This document shows, piece after piece, positions 1 through 9,002 of a stretch of DNA of 64,000 nucleotides (position 1 is its first letter; each line of letters starts with the position of its first letter). The notes under the pieces are model-generated. The model was not told the origin of the DNA. It did no database searches and saw only the letters and a program-made list of their open reading frames with translations. Source of the DNA: Pandoraea bronchicola (lineage in GTDB: Bacteria > Pseudomonadota > Gammaproteobacteria > Burkholderiales > Burkholderiaceae). The stretch spans positions 1 to 64,000 of the forward strand of contig NZ_CABPST010000005.1 in the NCBI RefSeq assembly GCF_902459805.1. The letters are read 5' to 3'. The translations under genes and the position numbers were made by a program.

Positions 1-93
1 GCGCTGGAAGGCCCCGCGCAGGAGCTGGCGACCAATCCCAAGGTTATCGAGACGTATCTGGGGTTGGCGAAGAAGGCGACGGCCATCGCCTGA
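1..93 (+). CDS. ABC transporter ATP-binding protein, C-terminal end only (LivF-like)
   Basis: Only the last 30 codons are inside the window, in frame 1, ending in TGA at 91-93. The tail NPKVIETYLG matches the usual end of branched-chain amino-acid ABC ATPases of the LivF type, where a conserved V..aYLG stretch closes the protein. No Walker or signature motif is visible because the body of the gene lies upstream. The porin that follows on the same strand may serve the same uptake route, but that is inference. It could also be another short-tailed ABC ATPase. Confidence 0.55.
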   Translation, partial: ALEGPAQELATNPKVIETYLGLAKKATAIA

Positions 94-215
94 GACATCA
101 CCCTACCGACAGCATATAAACAACCAAGCTGGGGAGGACGCCGGAGACAAATCAACCGCAGGAGGCGCAGCAAAAATAAGTAGTAATACTAATAAATAAT
201 GTTTGGAGACAACTG

Positions 216-1325
216 ATGAAACGTCTGATACTTGCCATCCTCATGGCGAGCACGGTAGTGGGAACCGTTACCGGTGCCCACGCGCAGTCGAATGTTCAGC
301 TTTACGGCCTGCTCGATACGGGCGTGGAATACCTGACACACGCCACGCCCCAGGGCGGAACGGTGGTGCGTGTTCCGACCAATACCGCCACGCTGCCGTC
401 GCGCTGGGGAATGCGCGGCACGGAAGATCTCGGTGACGGGTTGCAGGCGCTTTGGACGCTGGAGAGCGGCTTCGCGCTGAACAACGGCACGTCGGCGCAG
501 GGCGGCCGCCTGTTCGGACGTCAGTCCTTCGTCGGTCTCGGCGGGAAATGGGGCACGATCACGATCGGGCGCCAGTACGGCATGACCTATCTGTCGCTGC
601 TCGACTCCGACGTGATCGGCCCGGCAATCTACAGCATGGGCTCGTATGACAGCTTCATCCCGAACCCGCGTAACGACAATAGCCTTGCGTACAAGGGCGT
701 GTTCAACGGTTTGACTGTCGGCGTGGAGTATTCGACCGGTCGCGACGCAACGAGCTGTGCCGGCCAGACCGCCGGCAACTTCCTTGCCTGCCGCGAGATC
801 TCGGCGATGCTCAAGTACAACGCCGCGAAATGGGGCGCTGCAATGGCGTTCGACGAACAGCGTGGAGGTACGGGCTCGGCCCAGGCGATGATCGCACCAA
901 CGGCGAACTACGCGATGACCAGCGCGAGCAGTCGTGACCGCCGATTGGTCGCTAACGGCTATTTCGTGCTGGGACCGGTCAAAGTCGGCGGCGGCTGGAT
1001 CGGCCGATGGATTCGTTCCGACGTGACGAGCGTATCGTCAAACCTGTTCTATCTCGGCGCGTCATACGCAGTCAGTGTACCGCTGCAAGTGGATGCACAA
1101 GTCGTCTACTACAACAGCAAGGATGCCAGTGTCCACTCGGTGATGTACGTCGCGCGCGCGACCTACAGTTTGTCCAAACGCACGGCCGCGTATGTCCAGA
1201 CAGGCTTCCTGACCAATGGCGCACAGAGCAATTTCTCAGTGAGCGGCGCCACCGTCGTGCCGGCATCTCCGGCGATGGGCGGCAATCAGTTGGGCGTGAT
1301 GATGGGCGTTCGCCACACGTTCTGA
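216..1325 (+). CDS. Gram-negative trimeric porin (OmpC/OpcP type)
   Basis: Outer-membrane general diffusion porin of 369 aa. Residues 1-23 form a signal peptide ending A-H-A before QSNVQLYGLLDTG, the typical first beta strand of Burkholderia-type porins. The protein ends in VRHTF, with the terminal phenylalanine needed for BAM-mediated insertion. The RFGRQSFVGL and TIGRQYG segments of the family are present. The start at 216 is set by a GGAGA ribosome-binding site at 205-209 and the signal peptide. It lies 122 bp after the ABC ATPase and faces a LysR gene, so it may belong to the solute-uptake locus to its left. Substrate specificity cannot be read from sequence. Confidence 0.93.
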   Translation: MKRLILAILMASTVVGTVTGAHAQSNVQLYGLLDTGVEYLTHATPQGGTVVRVPTNTATLPSRWGMRGTEDLGDGLQALWTLESGFALNNGTSAQGGRLFGRQSFVGLGGKWGTITIGRQYGMTYLSLLDSDVIGPAIYSMGSYDSFIPNPRNDNSLAYKGVFNGLTVGVEYSTGRDATSCAGQTAGNFLACREISAMLKYNAAKWGAAMAFDEQRGGTGSAQAMIAPTANYAMTSASSRDRRLVANGYFVLGPVKVGGGWIGRWIRSDVTSVSSNLFYLGASYAVSVPLQVDAQVVYYNSKDASVHSVMYVARATYSLSKRTAAYVQTGFLTNGAQSNFSVSGATVVPASPAMGGNQLGVMMGVRHTF

Positions 1326-1347
1326 TGGCCTGATCTCGTTGCGGCAA

Positions 1348-2289
1348 TCACGCGCTGGTGTCCGGCCTGTCGGGCACCAGCCGTGCTCCCGGCGCTCGCT
1401 GCATCTCGCGCCACACCGATCTCGCATTCTCCACGAACGTGGCGACACACGGATTGTGATTGTCGCGGCTCCACAGTAGCGCCACTTCCGCCACCGGCGC
1501 GTTGCGCAGCGGCTTGAAGACCGCGCTGCCCGACGCACTCGCGCTGCTCATCGACATGGGCACCATCGCCACGCCGAGCCCCTCCCCCACCAGGTTGATA
1601 ATCGTCTGCTGCAAGTTGGTTTCGAGCCGTATGTGCGGCGAAAACCCCGCGCGGCGGCAATGATCGACGACCAGATCGTAGACCAGCGGCGCAATCTCGC
1701 GCGGAATGCTCACGAACGACTCTTCGGCAAGTTCCGAGGCGTCGAGCACCCGCACCTTCGCCAGGGCATGCGTACGTGGCAGCACCGCCACCATCTCCTC
1801 GCGAAACACAGTTGCCGTATCGAGCCCGGTAAGGTCTTCCGGACGGTACATGATGCCGACGTCGGTTTGCCCCGCGCGCACCGCCTCGGCCAACAGGTTG
1901 GGGAGCGTCTCCGCCAGCTTCATGTCGACGCGCGAGTACGCGGCAGCATAGGTGCGTGTGAGCGCAGGCAGGATGTTGTACGCCGAGGACATCATGAAGC
2001 CCACCGTGATCGCCCCATCCTCGCCCCGGCTCGCCGCCACGACATTGCGGCGCGCCCGGTCGACGGAGTTGAGAATTTCCACCGCGTCCTGATAAAAGCG
2101 CGCGCCCGCACGCGTGAGCCGCACGCTACGGCGCGTGCGCTCGAAAAGGAGCACCCCCAGTTCCGCCTCCATCAGCGCAATCTGACGCGACAGCGGTGGC
2201 TGTGAGATATGCAACTGCTGGGCCGCACGGCCGAAATGAAGGGTCTCCGCGAGAACCACGAAGTACTGAAAATGACGCAGCTCGATCAT
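1348..2289 (-). CDS. LysR-family transcriptional regulator (BenM/CatR-like)
   Basis: DNA-binding regulator of 313 aa. The N-terminal winged HTH (about residues 18-37, with SQPPLSRQIALMEAELG) is followed by a type-2 periplasmic-binding-protein-like effector domain. I chose the ATG at 2289 (MIELRHFQYF) because LysR proteins start this way; the open frame extends further upstream without homology. A GAGG ribosome-binding site lies just upstream inside the palindrome at 2293-2307. The gene converges on the porin and diverges from a sigma-54-type activator. The SQPPLSRQ form of the recognition helix is common in BenM/CatM/CbnR regulators of aromatic catabolism; the effector here is unknown. Confidence 0.92.
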   Translation of the reverse strand: MIELRHFQYFVVLAETLHFGRAAQQLHISQPPLSRQIALMEAELGVLLFERTRRSVRLTRAGARFYQDAVEILNSVDRARRNVVAASRGEDGAITVGFMMSSAYNILPALTRTYAAAYSRVDMKLAETLPNLLAEAVRAGQTDVGIMYRPEDLTGLDTATVFREEMVAVLPRTHALAKVRVLDASELAEESFVSIPREIAPLVYDLVVDHCRRAGFSPHIRLETNLQQTIINLVGEGLGVAMVPMSMSSASASGSAVFKPLRNAPVAEVALLWSRDNHNPCVATFVENARSVWREMQRAPGARLVPDRPDTSA

Positions 2290-2292
2290 CTG

Positions 2293-2307
2293 ATACCTCA
2301 GAGGTAT
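2293..2307. promoter_or_regulatory. LysR-type operator, perfect ATAC-N7-GTAT palindrome
   Basis: Sequence ATACCTCAGAGGTAT is a perfect 7-1-7 palindrome that matches the ATAC-N7-GTAT site bound by BenM/CatM/CbnR regulators. It begins 3 bp before the LysR start codon and contains its ribosome-binding site. Autorepression by the LysR protein is the simple reading; this is inference. Confidence 0.5.
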
Positions 2308-2470
2308 TAATGGCGCATCAATATTGTATTGGATGTTATGACTATGCGGTCGTATCCTGCATTGGCGGTTGGCCACCCGAGCTGGCTGCGACATAAAGAG
2401 ACGTCAGGAAACGCCAGGCCACAAGCCATCGACGGCGACCTTTCGTACCGATACGAGAAGGAGACAAGTC

Positions 2471-3709
2471 ATGCCCGCTCACCTTGCTGTAGCGCCTGCC
2501 CCCGCTCGACCTGTCGGCCATGCCAGCCCCACCGGCAAGGTCGGCGCCAATACCGCATTCAGCAACATCGCAGCCCTCGCCGAACGCATCACGCGCGTGC
2601 CTGCCGCCCCCCTCGCCGCCGCGCGACAAATGCGCCCCGACTATCTCGCCATTGACGACCTGTGCGGCACCGACGCTCGCATGCGCGACCTGCTCGCGCG
2701 CGGCAAACGCTTCGTCGATCGCGGGTTGCCTGTGTTGATTCTCGGTGAGACGGGAACGGGCAAGGAGTTTCTTGCCAGGGCATTGCACGAATACAGCGAG
2801 CGACGCGCGCAAGCGTTTGTCGCCATCAACACGGCATCGCTGCCGGAGCATCTCGTCGAAAGCGAACTGTTCGGCTATCAGCGCGGCGCGTTTTCGGGCG
2901 CATTGCCCGGCGGCATGAAAGGGAAATTGCAGCAAGCCGACGGCGGCACGCTATTCCTCGACGAAATCGGCGACATGCCGCATGCGTTGCAAACCCGGCT
3001 GTTGCGCGTGCTCTCGGAACGCGAAGTCACGCCGCTGGGTGCAAGTCATGCGGTTCCCGTCGACGTGCAGCTTATCTGCGCCACCCACCAGAATCTGGCG
3101 AGCGCGGTGGCAAAAGGCACGTTCCGCGAAGATCTTTTCTATCGGATTGCTGTCGGCGTCCTCACGTTGCCCACGCTGCGCGAGCGTGGCGACAAACGCG
3201 AACTGATCGCCCGCATGCTATGCGACGAATGGCCCGGACTGCGCCACGATCAGGCGCTCGCTCGTGTGTCGCCGGATGCGATGTCGTGTCTGCTCACGCA
3301 TGCCTGGCCGGGGAATCTGCGTCAGTTGCGCGCAGCGCTACGCTACGCAAGTGCGGTGATGAGTGGCCACCTGCTGTGTGCGGGCGATCTGCCGCCGGAA
3401 CTCGTCGCGTCTTCGCCGGCGCCGGCGCCCAGCCACGAAACACACATGGAGTGGCACGCACACGAGATGAACGACGCTGTCGTATCGGCACCGCGCGTGG
3501 CAGCCGTCGAGACGCATGCGCCAACGCCTCGTCATGACAGCGAGCGCGAACGCATTCTGCAAGCGCTTGCACAACATCGCTGGAACATCTCCGCCGCGGC
3601 ACGCACGCTCGGCTTCTGTCGCGCATCCTTGTACCGTAAGCTCAAACAGTTGAGCATTCCGCACGTACGCGATTGCGGTGAAGCCCTCAGCGCAGGGCAC
3701 TACGCGTAG
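2471..3709 (+). CDS. Sigma-54-dependent activator without a sensor domain
   Basis: Bacterial enhancer-binding protein of 412 aa that should activate RNA polymerase-sigma54. After about 60 N-terminal residues with no recognisable sensor, the AAA+ domain carries Walker A GETGTGKE (92-99), GAFSGA (139-144) in place of GAFTGA, and Walker B LFLDEIGD (161-168). A Fis-type HTH lies at about 370-405. The start at 2471 is chosen because AAGGAGA lies 6 bp before it; an upstream in-frame start at 2369 has no such site. The Thr-to-Ser change in the sigma-54 contact loop is conservative. The target promoter is not identified; candidates are the neighbouring porins. Confidence 0.9.
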   Translation: MPAHLAVAPAPARPVGHASPTGKVGANTAFSNIAALAERITRVPAAPLAAARQMRPDYLAIDDLCGTDARMRDLLARGKRFVDRGLPVLILGETGTGKEFLARALHEYSERRAQAFVAINTASLPEHLVESELFGYQRGAFSGALPGGMKGKLQQADGGTLFLDEIGDMPHALQTRLLRVLSEREVTPLGASHAVPVDVQLICATHQNLASAVAKGTFREDLFYRIAVGVLTLPTLRERGDKRELIARMLCDEWPGLRHDQALARVSPDAMSCLLTHAWPGNLRQLRAALRYASAVMSGHLLCAGDLPPELVASSPAPAPSHETHMEWHAHEMNDAVVSAPRVAAVETHAPTPRHDSERERILQALAQHRWNISAAARTLGFCRASLYRKLKQLSIPHVRDCGEALSAGHYA

Positions 3710-3731
3710 CAAATCAGGCAGGCAAAAAAAA

Positions 3732-3752
3732 GCGCGGCCAATGAGGCCGCGC
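3732..3752. terminator. Hairpin terminator after the sigma-54 activator
   Basis: Perfect 8-bp stem GCGCGGCC / GGCCGCGC with a 5-nt loop, 22 bp after the activator stop codon. The A-run lies on its left (3724-3731), so the U-tract is best for minus-strand transcripts; on the plus strand only the stem is strong. Confidence 0.5.
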
Positions 3753-4531
3753 CAAGGTTTGGAGACTTTTCACTCAACGCAAAAGTCTACTTCTCGCGGA
3801 ACGTAGTATAGGTCTGCCCCCCCGAAATCATTGTCATCATTCGACGCAATGCATTATTCGGCGACTCGCAATAGTCCGTAAAACCCCGTAAATAAAAGGC
3901 TTTTCGAAGCGCATCGATTTCTCTCGCTTGCCAACATCTCGGATTTCTCGCATCACGCGCGTGTAAGTGAGCCCGATGACAGGAACATGGCAGCGACCTG
4001 ACGCGTGCATGAATGCGTATCTATATAGCGACCGCACATCGTGATGCATCGCTCATCAGATCGCCCCGCCGGCATCGACGACGCCACTTCGTTCGATGCG
4101 CCGCTTGCGCACTCTATTTACGCGACACGTTTTCACATCGCTGGAACCAAATCCATTAACGCGTGTCGCGCGCAAATCCACGGCTGACAATGCTTCCCAC
4201 GCGCTCTCGCATGCACGCCACACTGTGTCCCAAGCGCAACACACGCCGCTTGCATTGCCATTTCTCGCCTAGTCTTAAACCAGCCAATCCCTTATCCGAC
4301 AAAGCTTTCCGGCGCGCCCGATGGATTCTTTTCGTATCTGAAATAGATTCTTGCGGATTCTGAAATAGGCGCGAGTAGCGGTGACTCATAAACTGCCCCC
4401 TGTCAGCAGAGCAGTGCCGATACCTGATCGGGTTCGCGAATGACAAACCGTCACCTCGACATGTTCTGTTTCGCCGTGTTCTGTTTTCACGCGAATTCTG
4501 CGATTCGTGTCACGTTACTGGAGCTTAAACC
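3753..4531. other. Long intergenic region upstream of the second porin
   Basis: About 780 bp with no gene I can support. The short open frames on both strands have no family motif, no convincing ribosome-binding site and no host-like codon bias. The stretch near 3840-4060 is more AT-rich than the neighbouring genes. It presumably holds the promoter and regulatory sites of the strong porin gene that follows, and could hide a small RNA, but I see no clear hairpin plus U-tract inside it. Confidence 0.4.
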
Positions 4532-5704
4532 ATGAAAAAAACTCTTCTTGCCGCAGCCGTTGTCGGCGCGTTCTCGGCAACCGCCGCGCATGCACAAAGC
4601 AGCGTCACGCTGTACGGCTTGATCGATGCTGGCATCGCTTACACCAGCAACTCGACGACCACGGCAGGTGCTTCGGGTTCGAAGAACTTCCGCGCAACGA
4701 GCGGTCTGGTCAACGGCAGCCGTTGGGGCCTGAAGGGCTCGGAAGATCTGGGTGGCGGTAACAAGGCCATCTTCGTGCTGGAAAACGGTTTCTCGATCAA
4801 CAACGGTCAGTCGGGCCAAAACGGTCGCATGTTTGGCCGTCAGGCTTTCGTCGGTCTGCAGAACGACAAGTTCGGCGCAGTGACGATCGGCCGTCAGTAC
4901 GACTCGCTGGTTGATTACCTGGCTCCGCTGACCCTGAACGGTTCGTCGTTCGGCGGCACGATCGCTTCGCACCCATACGATAACGACAACACGAACAACT
5001 CGTTCCGTGTGAACAACTCGGTCAAGTACTCGAGCGCCAACTACAACGGCCTGACCTTCGGCGGCCTGTATGGCTTCTCGAACAAGGCTGGCGACTTCGC
5101 CAACAACCGCGCATTCAGCGCCGGCGTGAACTACGCAAACGGCCCGCTGACCTTGGCTGCGGCTTACTTGGAACGTCAATCGGGCACCGGCACCGGTTCG
5201 AACAACAGCGGCGCCATCGACACGACGTCGAACGCTGGTGATGCCGTGTTCTACGCTTCGAAGCAACGCGTCTGGGGTGCAGGTGGTAATTACGCCTTCG
5301 GCCCGGCTACGGTCGGTTTCGTGTACACGCACACGCAACTGCAAGGTCTTGCTGGCCTGTACTACAACAGCACGTCGACCAGCTTCAACAACGACGGCCT
5401 GAAGTTCGACAACTTCGAAGTCAACGGTCGCTACATGCTGACCCCGGCAGTCTCGCTGTCGGCCGCGTACACGTACACGATGGCCAAGCAAGATTCGACG
5501 GACAAGAAGCCGAAGTTCCACACCGTTACGCTGCAAGCTGACTACCGTCTGTCGAAGCGCACCGATGTGTACCTGACGGGTTCGTACCAGCACATCTCCG
5601 ACAACGAAGGCACGGGCCTCCAAGCCGGTGTCGGCGCTGCCGGCGGTATGTCGTCGACCAGCTCGCAAACCGTTGTGGGCACGGGCATCCGTCACCGCTT
5701 CTAA
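4532..5704 (+). CDS. Gram-negative trimeric porin, probably the major one
   Basis: Outer-membrane porin of 390 aa with signal peptide 1-21 (ending A-H-A before QSSVTLYGLIDAG) and C-terminal IRHRF. The family segments MFGRQAFVGL and TIGRQYD are present. The ribosome-binding site is TGGAG, about 10 bp before the ATG. Codon use is strongly biased (GGT, AAC, TTC, CTG), more so than in the first porin. With the long upstream region and the strong terminator downstream, this suggests high expression. It is a monocistronic unit, a second paralogue of the porin at 216-1325. Substrate range cannot be read. Confidence 0.95.
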   Translation: MKKTLLAAAVVGAFSATAAHAQSSVTLYGLIDAGIAYTSNSTTTAGASGSKNFRATSGLVNGSRWGLKGSEDLGGGNKAIFVLENGFSINNGQSGQNGRMFGRQAFVGLQNDKFGAVTIGRQYDSLVDYLAPLTLNGSSFGGTIASHPYDNDNTNNSFRVNNSVKYSSANYNGLTFGGLYGFSNKAGDFANNRAFSAGVNYANGPLTLAAAYLERQSGTGTGSNNSGAIDTTSNAGDAVFYASKQRVWGAGGNYAFGPATVGFVYTHTQLQGLAGLYYNSTSTSFNNDGLKFDNFEVNGRYMLTPAVSLSAAYTYTMAKQDSTDKKPKFHTVTLQADYRLSKRTDVYLTGSYQHISDNEGTGLQAGVGAAGGMSSTSSQTVVGTGIRHRF

Positions 5705-5716
5705 TCAAGGCGGCAT

Positions 5717-5744
5717 GAGCACCGGGGCAGTTTTCCGGTGCTCC
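5717..5744 (+). terminator. Hairpin after porin
   Basis: Stem GAGCACCGG / CCGGTGCTC around a GCAGTTTT loop starts 12 bp after the porin stop codon. It has no U-tract of its own and is followed directly by a canonical terminator, so it may protect the 3' end of the mRNA. Confidence 0.5.
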
Positions 5745-5751
5745 TGACACG

Positions 5752-5781
5752 AAAAGGGCAGCCTCGCGGCTGCCCTTTTTT
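5752..5781. terminator. Bidirectional intrinsic terminator between convergent genes
   Basis: AAAAGGGCAGCC, loop TCGC, GGCTGCCCTTTTTT. It has a perfect GC-rich stem with an A-run on the left and a T-run on the right, between the porin (+) and the amidotransferase (-). Confidence 0.9.
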
Positions 5782-5799
5782 ATTGTCGCGACGCGCAGA

Positions 5800-7269
5800 T
5801 CAGAAGCGCGTTTCGCGCGCCGCACGCAGGAAGTTGTCGAGTACCGGCGTGCAATCGAGAAACTCGGGCCCGCCCGCACGGTGAAACTCCGGGTGCCATT
5901 GCAGGCCCATCACGAAAGGCGCCTTGCGATAGCGAATAGCCTCCACGACGCCATCTTCCGCGCACACCGCCTCCACACTCATGTCGCGCCCCAACGTTTT
6001 CACCGACTGGTGATGGATCGAGTTGACGATCGGCATGTCAACGGGGCCCAACATCTGCGCAAGCGATGAGCCTTCGGGGAACGTCAACGTGTGGCGATTG
6101 TGTTCGTATGTCTCGGTGACGTGCGGGATAGCTTCGGTCAAATCCGTCGCGATGTCCTGATGCAGCGTGCCGCCGAACGCCACATTGATGAGCTGGCAGC
6201 CCCGGCAAACGCCGAGAACCGGCTTGCCCTGCTCCACGAACTCATGCAGCAACTCGAGTTCGTACATGTCGCGCATGCGGTCGCCCTGCCATTCGTGACG
6301 CGTCGCCACTTCCGAATAGGTCAGCGGCGAGACGTCCGCCCCGCCTTGCAACACGAGTCCGTCGAGGTGCTTGGCGTAATCGTGCAAACGAATATGGCTC
6401 GGATGCAGCAAGCCCTGAGTGTCGACTGTCGGGATCATGAACACCAGCACGTCGCGCGACATCACCCAGTGCGCGATCGACTCTTCGAGGTATTGCAGCG
6501 TCTTGCTGCGCAAGCCCTTCGATCCCGGCTCCGGATGGAAGATTCGCGCCGAAATGCCGATCTTCAGCGTGCGCTGCGTGATCCGTTGTCCCGCGCGGTC
6601 GTACCAGGCGCGAAAACGCGCCGACATGATCCGGCGCAGTACCGACCACGGCGAATCGCCCGCCTGCAAGTACGACGGCTGACTGCCCATCGACGACGGA
6701 CTGCCCGGGCGCGCCGCACCGGGACCGAACGTCGGCTGATGCGGCGGCTCGCCTGCGCCACCAGCGCCGCCCGCAGCGCCACCACCCGGTACGCCGCTTC
6801 CGGACGCCCCGGCGCCGCTCCTCTCGCCAATGTTGCCGCCAGCGCTGCCAACACCCGCCGCCTTGACGTCCTCGGTCGACTTCGGCGCAGGTGCGCCAAT
6901 CGGATTCTGGTCGGATGCAACCTGAGCTATCGTCGCGTGCGAAACGGGTTTCGTTGCCGACGCCGGCTGCGGCTGCTCAGCGCGGGCGTCGGCGGCCTCA
7001 GCCGCTTCGGACGCGTGCGCCGGGCGCGTGAGCGTGTCGGGATTCGGCGGCATGCCGCCCGATCCTTCGGCCGTGCCCGCCACGGGCTTGCCCGTCGCGC
7101 GTGGCGCGGCCAACGTGCCGGCTTCCACATAGTCGGACGACGCCTGAGAAGGCGCGGCAGACCCGGCTTCGGCGGCCGGAGGCGTCTCGGGTGGCGTTGC
7201 GCTCTTGTTCGTATCGGACTCGGGCTTGTTCGGCTGCTGCGGCGATTTCGGATCTTGAGCGTCGGTCAT
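5800..7269 (-). CDS. Gamma-glutamyl-GABA hydrolase-like (peptidase C26) protein with long disordered N-terminus
   Basis: Class-I glutamine amidotransferase-like hydrolase of 489 aa. The catalytic domain covers about residues 235-489, with nucleophile Cys355 in GVCRGCQ and the His459/Glu461 pair in WHPEF. Family members such as PuuD, which splits gamma-glutamyl-GABA in putrescine breakdown, have about 250 aa. Here some 215 residues rich in Pro, Ala, Gly and Ser precede the domain, with no signal peptide or membrane segment. The ATG at 7269 (MTDAQDPK) is preferred over the upstream TTG at 7329, but neither has a strong ribosome-binding site. No other polyamine gene is nearby, so the exact substrate is uncertain. 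Confidence 0.85.
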   Translation of the reverse strand: MTDAQDPKSPQQPNKPESDTNKSATPPETPPAAEAGSAAPSQASSDYVEAGTLAAPRATGKPVAGTAEGSGGMPPNPDTLTRPAHASEAAEAADARAEQPQPASATKPVSHATIAQVASDQNPIGAPAPKSTEDVKAAGVGSAGGNIGERSGAGASGSGVPGGGAAGGAGGAGEPPHQPTFGPGAARPGSPSSMGSQPSYLQAGDSPWSVLRRIMSARFRAWYDRAGQRITQRTLKIGISARIFHPEPGSKGLRSKTLQYLEESIAHWVMSRDVLVFMIPTVDTQGLLHPSHIRLHDYAKHLDGLVLQGGADVSPLTYSEVATRHEWQGDRMRDMYELELLHEFVEQGKPVLGVCRGCQLINVAFGGTLHQDIATDLTEAIPHVTETYEHNRHTLTFPEGSSLAQMLGPVDMPIVNSIHHQSVKTLGRDMSVEAVCAEDGVVEAIRYRKAPFVMGLQWHPEFHRAGGPEFLDCTPVLDNFLRAARETRF

Positions 7270-7619
7270 GATGGCGTTTGGAAGGCGTCCGCGAAGGGGG
7301 AAAAAAGGATTGACCACTGCGGCCGGCAAATTATCCCGCCGCCCCGATCCTGCCGCAACCAGGAAAGCAGACGGTCAGCCGGGCGCTGCGCGCCGGCAAC
7401 CGTCACCTCCGGACGCGCCATGAAACCGTCGCGCCTTGACGCTGTCGAAGATAATTGTCACGCATCAGGCGTGTGCGCGCGCACCCGGCACGGCCGGTCA
7501 TCGGCGCGTATAATCAAAACACGTTACGCGAAATTCATGAAATATTAAGCGGTGTTCGCGTCGATTGAGCGAAAATCTCTGTCGTACTCGACAGACATAC
7601 CGGTACCAGGAGCCTGCAA

Positions 7620-7901
7620 GTGAAGCGTTTTCTCCGACTGTGGCAAGTCGCCCGCCACGATTTTCGTGTCTTGTGGCATGCGGCCCGCGATCCGCGCCGT
7701 CCGCGCTGGCTGCTGCCCGCCATGGCGCTGCTCGTCGTGTATCTGATCAGCCCGTTCGACCTGATTCCGGACTTCGTTCCGGTGTTCGGTCTGCTCGACG
7801 ACGTCATCGTGATCGGCATGGTCGTGCATTGGCTCATCAAACGCCTGCCGGCCGACGTGCGCGAAGATGCCCGCGCCCACGTCTTCACCCAGCGCGCCTG
7901 A
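7620..7901 (+). CDS. YkvA/DUF1232 family small membrane protein
   Basis: 93-aa protein. The hallmark is a hydrophobic segment followed by YLISPFDLIPDFVPVFGLLDD, the conserved DUF1232 core seen in YkvA proteins; function is unknown. A basic N-terminus (about 1-35) precedes the hydrophobic part at about 36-75. The start codon is GTG at 7620, supported by AGGAG about 10 bp upstream. It stands alone between the amidotransferase (divergent) and the quinone reductase (convergent) and ends at a strong terminator. Confidence 0.85.
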   Translation: MKRFLRLWQVARHDFRVLWHAARDPRRPRWLLPAMALLVVYLISPFDLIPDFVPVFGLLDDVIVIGMVVHWLIKRLPADVREDARAHVFTQRA

Positions 7902-7936
7902 GTCCATCGCTCGCGGCATGCGAGAACATCGTCAGA

Positions 7937-7974
7937 CATGAAAAAAGGGACGCCGAGGCGTCCCTTTTTTCATG
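7937..7974. terminator. Bidirectional intrinsic terminator
   Basis: An uninterrupted inverted repeat, CATGAAAAAAGGGACGCC / GGCGTCCCTTTTTTCATG, around a 2-nt centre. It lies between the YkvA-like gene (+) and the quinone reductase (-) and has U-tracts for both directions. Confidence 0.9.
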
Positions 7975-7987
7975 CCGCGCTCGAACC

Positions 7988-8962
7988 TCAGGGCATGAGC
8001 AATGTCGACCCCGTGGTCTTGCGCGCTTCGAGATCGCGGTGCGCCTGGGCAACATCGGCCAATGCGTATCGCTGATTGACCTCGATCTTGACCGAGCCCT
8101 TGGCAACGACGTCGAACAGCTCGTTGGCCGTGGCTTCCAGATCGGCACGCTTGGCCGTGTAATTGAACAGCGTCGGGCGCGTGAAGAATAGCGAACCGCG
8201 CGACACGAGGTCAGCCGTATTGATCTGCGTGACGGGGCCCGACGCGCTGCCGAAGTTCACCATCATGCCAAGCGGGCGCAGGCAATCGAGCGAGCCGAGA
8301 AAAGTGTCCTTGCCGATGGAGTCGTATACGACCGGCACGCCTTCGCCGCCGGTAATCTCCTTGACCCGTTCGACGAAATTCTCACGCGTGTACACGATCG
8401 GATGGTCGCAGCCGTGCTTGCGAACGAGCGCCGCCTTCTCGTCGGAGCCGACCGTGCCGATCACCGTCGCTCCGAGCGCTTTGGCCCACTGGCACACGAT
8501 GAGGCCCACGCCACCGGCCGCCGCGTGGATGAGGATCGTATCGCCCGCCTTGACCGGGTAAGTGCGGCGCAGCAGGTATTGCGCCGTCATGCCTTGCAGC
8601 ATCATCGCCGCCGCCTGATCGTCGCTGATGCCGTCGGGCAGACGCACGAGCGGCGCGGCCGGCATCACCCGGGCCTGCGCGTAGGCGCCGCACGGTCGGC
8701 TCGCATACGCCACACGGTCGCCCGGCTTGACGTGCGTCACACCTTCGCCCACGGCCTCGACCACACCGGCGGCCTCCATGCCCAGACCGGCGGGTAGCGG
8801 CTGCGGGTACAGACCGGTGCGGAAATACACGTCGATATAGTTCAGTCCGACGGCGTTATGGCGCACCCGTGCCTCGCCCGGGCCGGGCTCGCCAACTTCG
8901 ACGTCAACGTACTTCATCACTTCCGGGCCGCCATTCTGTTCGATGCGAATTGCATTGGTCAT
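7988..8962 (-). CDS. qor: NADPH:quinone reductase (zinc-free MDR family)
   Basis: Medium-chain dehydrogenase/reductase of 324 aa that should reduce quinones or other electrophiles with NADPH. The N-terminal GroES-like domain (GVGEGVTHVKPGDRVAY) is followed by a Rossmann fold with AAAGGVGLIVCQWAKALGA. The zinc-binding residues of alcohol dehydrogenases are absent, as expected for Qor. The ATG at 8962 is chosen because AAGGAG lies just upstream, though the frame opens five codons earlier. It is followed upstream on the same strand by mgsA with a 40-bp gap, so a shared transcript with mgsA and the SDR gene is possible. Confidence 0.9.
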   Translation of the reverse strand: MTNAIRIEQNGGPEVMKYVDVEVGEPGPGEARVRHNAVGLNYIDVYFRTGLYPQPLPAGLGMEAAGVVEAVGEGVTHVKPGDRVAYASRPCGAYAQARVMPAAPLVRLPDGISDDQAAAMMLQGMTAQYLLRRTYPVKAGDTILIHAAAGGVGLIVCQWAKALGATVIGTVGSDEKAALVRKHGCDHPIVYTRENFVERVKEITGGEGVPVVYDSIGKDTFLGSLDCLRPLGMMVNFGSASGPVTQINTADLVSRGSLFFTRPTLFNYTAKRADLEATANELFDVVAKGSVKIEVNQRYALADVAQAHRDLEARKTTGSTLLMP

Positions 8963-9002
8963 CCTCGCTCCTTCCATTCGGGTGATGTGTGGATTGTCAG
9001 CG

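Noticed and set aside
4056-4446. Short minus-strand frames between the sigma-54 activator and porin
   Set aside because: No ribosome-binding site, no family features and base composition unlike host genes.
6091-7548. 485-codon open frame on the plus strand across the amidotransferase gene
   Set aside because: Arg-rich shadow of the amidotransferase gene, without domain match.
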